A stretch of DNA of 64,000 nt from Ascarosepion bandense (Eukaryota; Mollusca; Cephalopoda; Sepiida; Sepiidae). A program made the translations under genes and the position numbers. The stretch lies in assembly GCA_037127315.1 (NCBI GenBank), contig JBBBDQ010001274.1, positions 215,001 through 279,000 of the forward strand, in the 5' to 3' direction. Of the stretch, positions 54,985 through 63,232 are shown in pieces. The stretch's first letter is position 1. The number at the start of each line of letters is the position of its first letter. The notes beneath the pieces are model-generated. The model had not been told where the DNA came from. It was given only the letters and a program-made list of their open reading frames with translations, and searched no databases.

Positions 54985-55265
54985 GCATTCAGTCAATCAG
55001 TTAAGTGCCATCCGTGATACACGTTTGGGCAATAATGTCTTATTCGATTCATGACAAACTAGGAAGAAGGTTTTCTGCCAGTAGGTTGCTTGTTCTTTCC
55101 GTGATAGACTGGTTATCATCCAAAGATATTGGACTTAGTTTGTCCTGCTATTCAACCCATATATGGGTATTTGCGCGTCAGTGAATATAATGAACCCAAC
55201 TGGAATTCGACCTTAGCTCTCCGATTTTTCATTCTTAGAAGTCATCCATTACATCACATCACACA
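54985..55265 (-). repeat. SINE A
   Basis: Minus-strand copy: end motif CAGTTAAGTGCCATCCGTGA (near 54998) through to GCTCTCCGATTTTTCATTC and GACTTCTAAG-type head complement near 55240. Box B complement GAATTCGACCTTAGCTC around 55203. Head is decayed. Confidence 0.8.
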
Positions 55266-55309
55266 TCCATAACTTACGATTCTTTGTCTTGACGGCGACA
55301 TTCGTTGAT

Positions 55310-55610
55310 TTTATTTCTATTATACCTTTAGAAATCCTAATAGTAGTCATTATTGGTAGATATGCAGATGACATTGTGTTGGTAGCAGACAGATAAAAAT
55401 TTATAAGGATGAAATGGGTTTATAGGAATAGAATAATTTTGTAAAAAAAACAAAACTGTTTGACCTTAAGGAAAAATGAATTTGCATTGTATGTTGGGAA
55501 ACCTAGGTCCAGTTAAATTCTAGTGACGAAATGTGTTGCATATGTTAATATGGGAAACGATGGTAAAAAGAATAAAATTGTTTTTAACATTCCAAAGCAA
55601 ATTGTAGCGG
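55310..55610 (+). pseudogene. RTE-type LINE fragment with the RT catalytic YADD box
   Basis: 55355-55397 reads IGRYADDIVLVADR then a stop: the reverse transcriptase catalytic motif C of an RTE-type LINE (compare the 24.9-kb copy, which has YADYAVLMANSE). Flanking sequence is frameshifted beyond easy reading; the stretch 55440-55560 may hold the following NCKKTE/KYLG region. Confidence 0.65.
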
Positions 55611-55699
55611 GCGACTATTCTGAAGTGGTTGTGTCTATCAGCTGAAAATCACTTGGATGCCAAACGAAGAAAATGGACATTGCAAAGTTTTTTCTTTCT

Positions 55700-55768
55700 T
55701 CTTTCGGCGTGCGACTTTCGATCCTCTCTGGGTACCCCATACTTTCAGCCTTGTCCCACATCTAAATT
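55700..55768 (+). repeat. SINE B fragment
   Basis: GGGTACCCCATACTTTCAGC and TGTCCCACATCTAA match the post-box-B body of the SINE B copies at 15.2 and 44.8 kb; the tRNA-like head is nearly all missing. Confidence 0.6.
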
Positions 55769-55769
55769 G

Positions 55770-55980
55770 CTCTTAGAAAATAAACTCTAGGCGTGCTACC
55801 GGAACGCATTACATTTTAACAAAACTCCTTTATTTCTTTACACTTTATAACTATTTCACGTTCACACCGAAAGCGTTGCTGAAAAAACAAACAAACAAAA
55901 AAATACTCATTCATCGCTCCATGATGACGAACGAGAAAAACAAAAACAATAATAAAAAGAAAAGTAATGCGAATATACTG
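55770..55980. other. no feature recognised
   Basis: A/T-rich with short A and AAAC runs; nothing matches the other repeats. Confidence 0.4.
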
Positions 55981-55982
55981 TT

Positions 55983-56405
55983 TTTTTTAAATCGAATTCA
56001 CTCCAAGCAAGGCATGAAAGTCACTAAGACACGAGCGGAATACTGAGTGTTGGAAAGTTAGAAACAGAAACAGAAACAGTACTAAAGAACGAGAACAATA
56101 AAATTGACATTGCCTTTAAATTCTTGAAGATCAGGATTGACTAGAAAGCGTGAAACCAAAAAACTAAATTATTAAAAAAAAAGAAATTATTAACATAGAA
56201 TTTACGGTTACATTTAGCCAATTCAACCGTAAATTAGTGAGACGTAGTAGCCAATCTAAAACTGCGCTTAAATTCATAAAGTCTAGATATCTTAGCAAAG
56301 AGCTTGTCTAAACAATTATCGTGAAAATATTTATAGAAAAGGCACAGGGAAGCAAATTTGAGGACCAATAATATTATTAATTATTTGTATTTTATCAAGA
56401 ATATC
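55983..56405 (-). mobile_element. CR1/Jockey-type LINE, 3' end
   Basis: On the minus strand this ends in CCTTGCTTGGAGTGAATTCG followed by an A-run, the tail shared by the 5.2- and 11.0-kb copies, and upstream holds a decayed ORF end (CTTTCTAGTCAATCCTGATC; CGATAATTGTTTAGACAAGC). No intact frame. Confidence 0.65.
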
Positions 56406-56409
56406 TGTT

Positions 56410-56415
<6 letters not shown>

Positions 56416-56460
<45 letters not shown>
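56416..56460. repeat. (CT)n microsatellite
   Basis: CT dinucleotide run with one interruption. Confidence 0.95.
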
Positions 56461-56461
<1 letters not shown>

Positions 56462-56479
56462 GTATATATATAGATGAGT

Positions 56480-56720
56480 TATGAAAATGTTTGGCGCCAT
56501 GATTGTTTATATTTCATAAGTTTTACTGATAAAAGTTATTTTGGCAAGCAGTTTCCATTATCGTAAAGTGCTCGATATCGGGATGGAGATAGAGTGTTGA
56601 TAAGTTTTAAAGAATTTGTCACTTGCATGAAACCCAACCCCGATGAGTGAGGCATCATAACAGTGTTCGCAAGAAACTTCGAAGTCGGCATCAAACTACT
56701 TAGTTAAAGTGACAAAATCT
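56480..56720 (+). repeat. repeat F, longest copy
   Basis: Shares TAAAGTGCTCGATATCGGGA with 26.7 kb and GATGAGTGAGGCATCATAAC plus ACTTCGAAGTCGGCATCAAA-like sequence with 28.5 kb. Non-coding; family unknown, lies next to the Penelope element. Confidence 0.6.
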
Positions 56721-57754
56721 TAGCAATAAAACAATAATAAAGTGACAATAAAATAATAAAGAATATATATATATAAAATAAAATAATTTTCGATGTTCAA
56801 AACTGTTGAGTGATCATATATATATATATTGATTGTTTGGATTTTGGTCATAACAAAATTAGACCAGTGCACATTCGTACTAAAAAGTGTTCAATGCAAT
56901 TATATTGTAGAACTTTTGAATAATTTCCATTTGTAAACGTGTTATTAAGCGAACTAGGTTTCTACCATGAGTGGTGTCTTCAGGCAATTTGCAATAACCG
57001 ATTTTACCGTTTACCGTTTTGTTCAAGCTCACGTAACGGTGTTTTTTTTTTTTCAACACTCACGTGGCAGGGAATTTTTGAACGCACAATTTTTAAAATT
57101 ACAAGAAATTATAAAGTTTTCATCCATGGTTGTATAAACATAATAGATATTTTTTAGTATGGTTACACTTAGTCATAATTTCCGTTTCTTTCATTCGATA
57201 GTTCATATTTTTTATGTGAAAACAAACATTAAGTTAAAGTACATAAATACAAAATCTAACCATCCCAAAAGTATAATTAGGCACATTAACAAAAGAATAG
57301 AACACATTCTATCAAATAATTCGTCAAACAAAACATATTTGAAGAAAAGAAAAAATATGAAGATGCACTAAGAAAAACTGGCATTCAAAACATTTCACAA
57401 TATAATTCTCAACCAAATAGACAAACAAAAAACGATAAGAGAAAATGAAACATAATTTGGTTCAACCCACAATTTTAATTTAGAGGTAAAGAGCAAAATA
57501 TGACAACTATTTTTAGATGATAGATAAACACTTTCTAAAAGGCTCAAAACTATACAAAATTTTCAGCAAAAACACAATCAAGCTAAGTTATAGTTATAAT
57601 AGTAATTTAGATAATTTCATAAAAACAAAACGCCAAATATTTAGATAGCATTGTACAAAACAAGATCACTAATAAAGAATGCAACTGTAGAAACAAAATA
57701 AATGTTTACTTTCAGGGCTTTGCAATACAAAAGAAGTCATTTACAAGTGTTACG

Positions 57755-57842
57755 AACCCGTTTGCTAAGGTGACTATTTTTAGTCATGACCCAAGGCCTT
57801 TGTGATGAGAAAACGCTTCTAACTTCCTCGTTACAACAAGAC
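57755..57842 (+). repeat. repeat H, copy 1
   Basis: AAGGTGACTATTTTTAGTCA, then CGCTTCTAACTTCCTCGTTA, matching the complement of 17040-17150. It sits within the Penelope remnant; whether it is part of that element or an insertion is unclear. Confidence 0.6.
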
Positions 57843-58302
57843 AAAAGTACATGACTTAAATAGTCAAAATATATTTAGTATCAACCAAAGACCAGGTAGT
57901 TCAATCAAAAGTCTCCATTCAATATAGAAAACTTAAAAACCTGTACAAAATTGGCTAGTCACGTGTGGAAATTGAAATCAAATATGGAAAAGACCCAGAC
58001 ATAACGTGAACTATAGTGAAAACAGCCAAGCCTTACAACGGTAGCAAAATATGTAGACTGTGCGAGGAAGAAAAGATTATGTTATTCCCAAACAAAAATG
58101 AACTATTGAATGAAAGAAAGGAAATTATGACTAAGTGTAACTAAAAATACCTATTAGATTCATACAACCATGGATGAAAACGTTATAATTTCTAAATTTT
58201 AAAAATTGCGCGTTCAAAAATTCTCTGCCACATGAGTGTTAAAAAAAAAAATGAAACACCGTTACATAAGCGTTCTTACAAAAAACAGTAAACGGTAAAA
58301 TC

Positions 58303-58362
58303 AGTTATTGCAAATCGCCTGAAGACACCACTCATGCTAGAAACCTAGGTCGCATAATAACT
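58303..58362 (+). ncRNA. hammerhead-like ribozyme motif at the Penelope 3' terminus
   Basis: In order: AGTTATT (58303-58309), CTGAAGA (58319-58325), GAAA (58340-58343), a tiny stem III (ACC TA GGT), cleavage triplet GTC (58349-58351), then AATAACT (58356-58362), which pairs perfectly with the first segment as distal stem I. Stem II is ACC/GCT here and a clean ACC/GGT in the inverted arm copy (~56950-56990). This is the layout of the minimal type I hammerheads known from Penelope-like elements. Activity not tested. Confidence 0.6.
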
Positions 58363-58374
58363 CGTTTACAAATG

Positions 58375-58376
<2 letters not shown>

Positions 58377-58425
<49 letters not shown>
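58377..58425. repeat. (TA)n microsatellite at the Penelope terminus
   Basis: Uninterrupted TA run directly after the right inverted arm of the Penelope-like element. Confidence 0.95.
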
Positions 58426-58428
<3 letters not shown>

Positions 58429-58431
58429 TTT

Positions 58432-58520
58432 AATCTGTCTCTCCTTCTCAGTTTCAGCTATGGGTTAAATAGCTGGATATACAGGATTCTTTCCTCTTTA
58501 ATGGCAACCAGTCAAGTGAA
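58432..58520 (+). repeat. SINE A fragment (body only)
   Basis: Matches the SINE A body (TTAATCYGTCTCTYCTCYCT, AGCTATGGGTTAAATAGC, GGCAACCAGTC); the tRNA-like head is missing and a (TA)n precedes it. Confidence 0.6.
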
Positions 58521-58524
58521 GGTT

Positions 58525-58667
58525 TACTCTGAATTCAAATGCGTGGAAAAGGTAACAGAAATCTACTTCTCATTTCATATTTGTAAATCACTAATAGTAA
58601 TACACGTATAATAAAAGAATCTGGGGAAAGAATATGGGATCACACACACACACACACATACACACGC

Positions 58668-58719
<52 letters not shown>

Positions 58720-58872
58720 ACAAGCACATTTTGGTGAGATTTGCCTTTTGTTTTTAATTTCCCTGATATGAAAAAATTGTCCTGTTCGCATAGTAAAGGA
58801 TATTTTGTGTGCGTAAGTTCTTTGTTTCCAGCGTTTATTTTTCTTCGTTATCTGTTGATTTTACTTTGGCTT
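58525..58872. other. no gene recognised apart from the (CA)n/(TA)n run
   Basis: Short frames only; none resembles a known family. Confidence 0.5.
58676..58715. repeat. (TA)n with flanking (CA)n
   Basis: TA dinucleotide run, preceded by CACACACACACACACATAC (58644 onwards). Confidence 0.9.
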
Positions 58873-59268
58873 TGTTATGGTTTATAAAATGGCGAGTGTT
58901 CTAAAAATAGAAAAAGATAGACACACTGACGCCAAGAATTCAAAATTGGGCGGCAAAATAAAGAACCGTTTCTTTTGGTAGGAGTAGGAATGAGAGTAGG
59001 AGTAAGAAGTAGGAGTTAAGGACAGTAGTTTTGTGTAGGAGATTTGAAAAGGGGAAGAGGCTAGTCAGTTGACCACTAGAGTCCAGAAGGGATAGGCTCG
59101 TTTACTACTAGCATCCCACATTGAAGAGAATTTAGCTAGTCTGCTCCTGTATCCACACAAAATTTAAAGGTTGTAACTTGATGTAAAAACCTAAAGTTTT
59201 ATACCAAAAATAAACATCATTAATTCAAGTTTGTGTTATCTTCTAATTATACCAATACGAAGCAACAC
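58873..59268 (+). mobile_element. candidate 5' LTR of the gypsy element, with primer-binding site downstream
   Basis: Stretch starting TGTTATGG and ending CAACACA, about 395 bp, with an AATAAA-type signal (near 59206) about 60 bp before its end. It is followed at 59274 by TGATGACCCCGACAT, resembling the TGGTGACCCCGAC primer-binding site used by some animal Ty3/gypsy elements, and then by gag at 59345. The left boundary is inferred from the TG...CA rule; no second LTR is present in the window to confirm it. Confidence 0.55.
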
Positions 59269-59344
59269 AATAGTGATGACCCCGACATACGAACAGAAAG
59301 CAACCTCACACACAAAATATATATATACACATATAAAAGGATAA

Positions 59345-59812
59345 ATGGAGCAGACAGGAGAGGAAACGACTCATCAAGTCAATATCAAGGCACCGGAATT
59401 CATGGAAACTGCTGTAAATGGATGGTTTACGATATTAGAAGCCCAGTTTCACTTTCGAAATGTGACAGCGTCGAAAACAAAGTTTTATACAGTAATATTG
59501 TCGTTACCAGCCAAAGAAGTGGGTAAACTATCAAATGCTACCCTCGCATCACAAGACTACGAGGAATTAAAACGGACTCTGATAGAAGCTCACAAACAAA
59601 CAAAACCTTCTAGAAAAATTAACGTCGGCTACGACTATTTCAGGACGACCGTCGACATATTTGCACGAAATGCTATCCATAGCTAAACGGATAGGTATTA
59701 GCGACGACATTGTGAGACACAAATTCCTGCAGGCATTACCGTCAACAATAGCTCCAGTAATAGCCTCGTAAAAAGATCTAAACCATACCCAATTTGACAG
59801 GTTAGCAGATTT
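59345..59812 (+). pseudogene. Ty3/gypsy gag remnant (frameshifted)
   Basis: An ATG at 59345 opens a frame with FMETAVNGWFTILEAQFHFR, ASKTKFYTVILSLP and DYEELKRTLIEAHKQTKP, the gag matrix/capsid start typical of Ty3/gypsy retrotransposons of invertebrates. The frame is lost around 59610-59650 by a small indel or deletion, and the gag sequence resumes in another frame (YLHEMLSIAKRIG, DDIVRHKFLQALPSTIAPVI), hits a stop near 59769 and is cut by the VNTR retroelement. No pol follows. It lies 3' of a candidate LTR and primer-binding site, so this is the 5' part of one decayed element. Confidence 0.8.
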
Positions 59813-60252
59813 TTTAATCATATCATCCCGAGCAAGGCGGTAACACCACTGATGTGCAGGGGCTACGTAAGAGTGAAAAACTGGAAAAGAGAAAGCCGGA
59901 AACCACATTCTAAACAAGGAAACAAGGGATGAGCCTCTACACCTGTTCAATAGACGTGGGTGGAGTCTCAAACCGGGTGATAGTTTAGTCTATCTACTCT
60001 AATTGAAAAAAAGAAAAAAGAAAAGAGTGAAAAGATTGGAAAAGAGAAAGCCGGAAACCATATCCTAAACAGGGAACAAGGGATGAGCCTCTACACCTGT
60101 TCAATAGACGTGGGAGGGGTGTGAACCGGGCGATAGTTTAGTTTATCTACTCCAATTGAAAAAAAAGAAAAAAGAAAAGAGTGAAAAGATTTGAAAAGAG
60201 AAAGCCGGAAACCACGTCCTAAACAAGGAAACAAGGGATGAGCCTCTACACC
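59813..60252 (-). mobile_element. VNTR retroelement, locus C (~153-bp units), inserted in gypsy gag
   Basis: Begins on the + strand with TTTTTTAATCATATCATCCC, the complement of the A-tailed 3' end seen at loci A (4.2 kb) and B (40.1 kb), followed by about two and a half units with GAAAAGAGTGAAAAGATTGG, AGAAAGCCGGAAACCA and GGATGAGCCTCTACACC. Aligned AATTG starts at 60001 and 60154 give a 153-bp period. The element interrupts the gypsy gag remnant just after its LAD motif. Confidence 0.8.
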
Positions 60253-60795
60253 TGCTTTTTTTAACGTATTTGTAAAAGGTTTTAAACTTTTCCAATAATT
60301 TTTAAAAATCTAAGCGTTTCTTATTGTTACCTAATGTTTTCATCATGTCATAATAATTTTTATTAATTTATCTGAAAGATAAATTACTTTTTTGAAAGTT
60401 TGAAATTTTCAAATTTTACGTAATAAATCTATTGCATTTAGGAGATATTCAAGCTCCCGGAAAATATTGAACACCCAAACAAGTGTTTTCTATTCATACC
60501 AAGTGGTTTCAACATGTTTAACTTATTTTCATTAATTTATCCTAAAGATGAATTAAATTTCTGACACTCTGAAAATTTCAAAATATACCTCAAAAAGTAT
60601 AGCTTTTAGTTGATTTCGCATAGTTTTTCAACGTATTTGTAAATGTTTTTAAATTTCTCCAATATTTTTTTTAAATCTAAGAGTTTCCTATTGTTACCTA
60701 ATGTTTTCATCATGTTATAATAATTTTTATTAATTTATCTTTCAGATAAATTAATTTTCTGAAAGTTTGAAACATCAAATTTTACGTAATAAATC
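60253..60795. repeat. three diverged tandem units of ~180 bp
   Basis: 60253-60440 and 60628-60795 are near matches (AACGTATTTGTAAA, CCTAATGTTTTCATCATG, TTTTACGTAATAAATCTATTG). The middle stretch 60440-60628 is a more diverged unit (ATTAATTTATCCTAAAGATG, GAAAATTTCAAA). No coding capacity seen. It lies between a VNTR retroelement and an RTE-type LINE. Confidence 0.7.
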
Positions 60796-61396
60796 TATTG
60801 AATACCTAGGAAGTGTCCTAACTGGAGATGGAAAATGTGACACGGAGATCGGAAGGCGAATTGGCATGGCAAAGGACGCGTTCCAGAAGCTGAGCAAAGG
60901 ACTAACACACGAGAAAATCTCACCGAAAACAAAGAAAAGAGTGCTGGACTGCTACGTGGTGTCAGTTCTTCAATAAGGCAGCGGATGCTGGAGAATATCA
61001 TCGAAAATGAGGACAAAACTGGAAGCAGCGGAAATGTGGTTCTACAGAATGATGCTGCGGATATTGTGGAGTGAGCATGCGAGTAACGGTGAGGTGTTGG
61101 AAAGTATGGCAACAAAAAGGAAATTGATACTGAGCATCAGGAAGAGACAACTGAAGTTCCTGGGACACGCAATGAGGAAGGAGAGCCTGGAGAACCTGAT
61201 ACTGACTGGCCAAATAGAAGGCAAGAGAGATAGGGGAAGGCAGCGGATAACAAATCTGCAGGGCCTGATCAGATGGCTAACGGAACGGGGGTTAACAGGA
61301 GTAACGGGAGCAAACATACTAGAAGCCACAAGGGATAGGGAGACGTGGAGAACCGCCTACGTCCTGAAAGGACAGGGCACATAGAAGAAGAAGAAC
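60793..61396 (+). mobile_element. 3' end of an RTE-type LINE, youngest-looking copy
   Basis: The reading frame gives IEYLGSVLTGDGKCDTEIG and later EMWFYRMMLRI, KRQLKFLGHAMRKESLENLI and GKRDRGRQRI, the conserved C-terminal region after the reverse transcriptase of an APE-type LINE very common in molluscs. One in-frame TAA (60974) interrupts an otherwise continuous frame ending at TAG near 61382, followed by an (AGA)n tail. Strongly 5'-truncated. The clade label RTE is from memory of the family's style. Confidence 0.8.
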
Positions 61397-61401
61397 TACA
61401 A

Positions 61402-62851
61402 TTTGATCCTAGCCTGATAGTCAGTTTGTGAAGAAAAGTGTAACTTGGGTAGTACTGTCTGTTCGGTCAATGAATGCTGGAAGTTTCCTTATACGGAAAT
61501 GAATAATATTACTATTAGAAGTTAAAAGAATAGATACTACGCATTGATCCTAGCCTGATAGTCAGGTTGCGAAAAAAGTATAACTTGGGTAGCACCGATT
61601 GCTCGGTCAGTGAATGAGAGATGTTTCTTTATAAAGAAATGGATAATATTACTACTAGAAATTAAGACAAAAGATACTACGCTTTGATCCTAAGTTGATA
61701 GACAGGTCGTAAAGAAAGGTTTAACTTGGGTAGCACTGAGTGCTTGGTCAATTTATGCTGGATGTTTACTTATAAAGAAATGGATAATCTTACTATTAGA
61801 AATAAAGACAATAGATACTACGCTTTGATCCTAGCCTGATAGTCAGGATGTGAAGAAAAGTTTAAATTTGATAGCACTGACTGCTCCGTCAATGAATGCT
61901 GGATGCTTACTTATAAGGAAATGGATAATATTACTATTAGAAATTAAGACAAAAGATACTACGCTTTGATACTAGCCTCATAGTATGGTTGTCAATGAAA
62001 AGTGTAACTTGGGTAGCAGTGACTGCTCGGTCAATTAATGCTGGATGTTTCCTTATAAGGAAATGGATAATATTAATAATAGAATTTAAAAGAACATACT
62101 ACGCTTTGATATTTGTCTGATAGGTTGCGAAAAAAGTATAAATTGGCTAGCAATGATTGCTCGTTCAATGAATGCCGGTTGTTTACTTATAAGAAATGGA
62201 TAATATTGCTATTAGAAATTACGAGAATAGAGACTACGCTTTGATACTAGCGTCTTAGTTTGGTTGTGAAGAAAAGTTTAACATGGGTAGCAGTGAGAGC
62301 TCTGTCAATGAATGCTGGATATTTCTTTATAAGGAAATGGATAATATTACTATTAGAAATTAAGAGAATAGAGACTATGCTTTGATCCTAGCCTGTTAGT
62401 CGGGTTGTGAAGAAAAGTGTAACTTGGGTAGCACTGACTGCTCGGTCAATGAATGCTGGATGTTTCCTTATAAGGAAATGAATAATATTACTATTAGAAA
62501 TTAAGAAAACATACGACGTTTGATCCTAGCATGATAGTCACGTTTTGAAAAAAGTGAAACTTGGGTAGCATTGACTGTTCATGAATGAATGCTGTATATT
62601 CCCTTATAAGGAAATGGATAATTTTACTATTAGAAATTAAGAGAACATTGACTTTGATCGTAGCCTGATAGTCAAGTTGTGAAGAAATGTGCAAGTTTGG
62701 TAGCACTGACTGCTCGGTCAATGAAAGCTGGATGTTTGTTTATAAGGAAATCGATAATATTACTATTAGAATTTAAGACAATAGATACTACGCTTTGATC
62801 CTTGCCTGATAGTCAAGTTGTGAAGAAAAGTGTAAGTTGGGTAGCACTGAC
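61402..62851. repeat. satellite array, ~140-bp unit, about 10 copies
   Basis: The phrase TTTGATCCTAGCCTGATAG recurs at about 61402, 61543, 61683, 61825, 61965, 62105, 62240, 62381, 62519, 62653 and 62794, a period of 134-142 bp. Units share GTAACTTGGGTAGCACTGAC, TCGGTCAATGAATGCTGGAT and a 14-bp perfect palindrome TTCCTTATAAGGAA (e.g. 62464-62477), and differ by scattered substitutions and small indels. The array starts right after an RTE-type LINE tail and ends about 230 bp before the THAP start codon. Confidence 0.9.
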
Positions 62852-63079
62852 GCCATTATTGAATAACGATAACGCATATGTTGTTCAGCGACCCTTATCT
62901 ACTAAGAATAACTCACAAACAATTTATAAAGGAAAATACAGCCAAGACACTTCAGTCAAGACCTCCTATATATTAACCAAGGCCTATCCTATGATTAAAG
63001 TTGACGTGCTGACGTCACACTTAGTAGAGTTCTGTTTTATACGGAGTCCGTTAGCGTTGACTTATTTTCAGAACCAAAC
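62852..63079 (+). promoter_or_regulatory. putative promoter/5' UTR of the THAP gene with a perfect CRE
   Basis: Between the end of the satellite array and the THAP start codon there are about 230 bp. They contain the perfect palindrome TGACGTCA (63010-63017), the binding motif of CREB/ATF bZIP factors, about 60 bp upstream of the ATG, and a weak TATATATTAA run near 62970. No splice acceptor was pinned down, so whether the start exon carries its whole 5' UTR here is inference. Confidence 0.45.
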
Positions 63080-63232
63080 ATGCCTTCTTCTTGTGTGGTA
63101 CCACAATGTAAAGGGAATTATAAAAATGGACCGAAAGTTCATTGTTTTTCGTTTCCAAAAAATAAACATTTATTTGATAAATGGAAACATGCCATTAAAA
63201 GGGAGAATTTTACCCCAAGTCCATTCAGCAAA
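63080..63232 (+). CDS. 5' coding exon of a THAP-domain protein (partial gene)
   Basis: ATG at 63080 opens 51 codons ending exactly at a consensus donor (AAA|GTAAGT at 63233). The peptide begins MPSSCVVPQC, with a C-x4-C pair at residues 5 and 10, an F-P at 25-26 and W at 35, then FTPSPFSK before the splice site. This matches the first half of the C2CH zinc-binding THAP domain, a sequence-specific DNA-binding fold; the family's later C-x2-H pair and AVPTIF-type end are not in the window and should lie in the next exon. The start fits because THAP domains normally sit at the extreme N-terminus. THAP domains occur in host transcription regulators and also in P-element transposases, so this may be a host gene, a P-like element or a domesticated one; only downstream exons can tell. 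It is the only convincing host-type coding exon seen. Confidence 0.85.

Larger units (their letters stand above)
56928..58376 (+). mobile_element. Penelope-like element remnant with inverted ends
   Basis: Plus-strand pieces, in order and with stops between them, match the C-terminal half of Penelope-like retroelements (reverse transcriptase plus GIY-YIG nuclease): NHPKSIIRHINKRIEHILSN (~57258), IIWFN (~57452), the Cys motif CNCRNK (57680-57697), CTKLASHVWKLK (~57942), and AKPYNGSKICRLCEEEKIML to KEIMTKCN (58025-58141), then a stop. The last ~290 bp (58080-58376) is repeated in inverted orientation at 56928-57222 (shared CATCCATGGTTGTAT, AACGCRCAATTTTTAAAAT, CTCAYGTGGCAG), so the body is flanked by inverted terminal copies, as Penelope elements are known to be. 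The catalytic RT core is absent; the copy is dead. Confidence 0.8.

Noticed and set aside
61402..62851. CRISPR-like regular repeat array
   Set aside because: Units are contiguous with no unique spacers, 140 bp long, and the context is eukaryotic.
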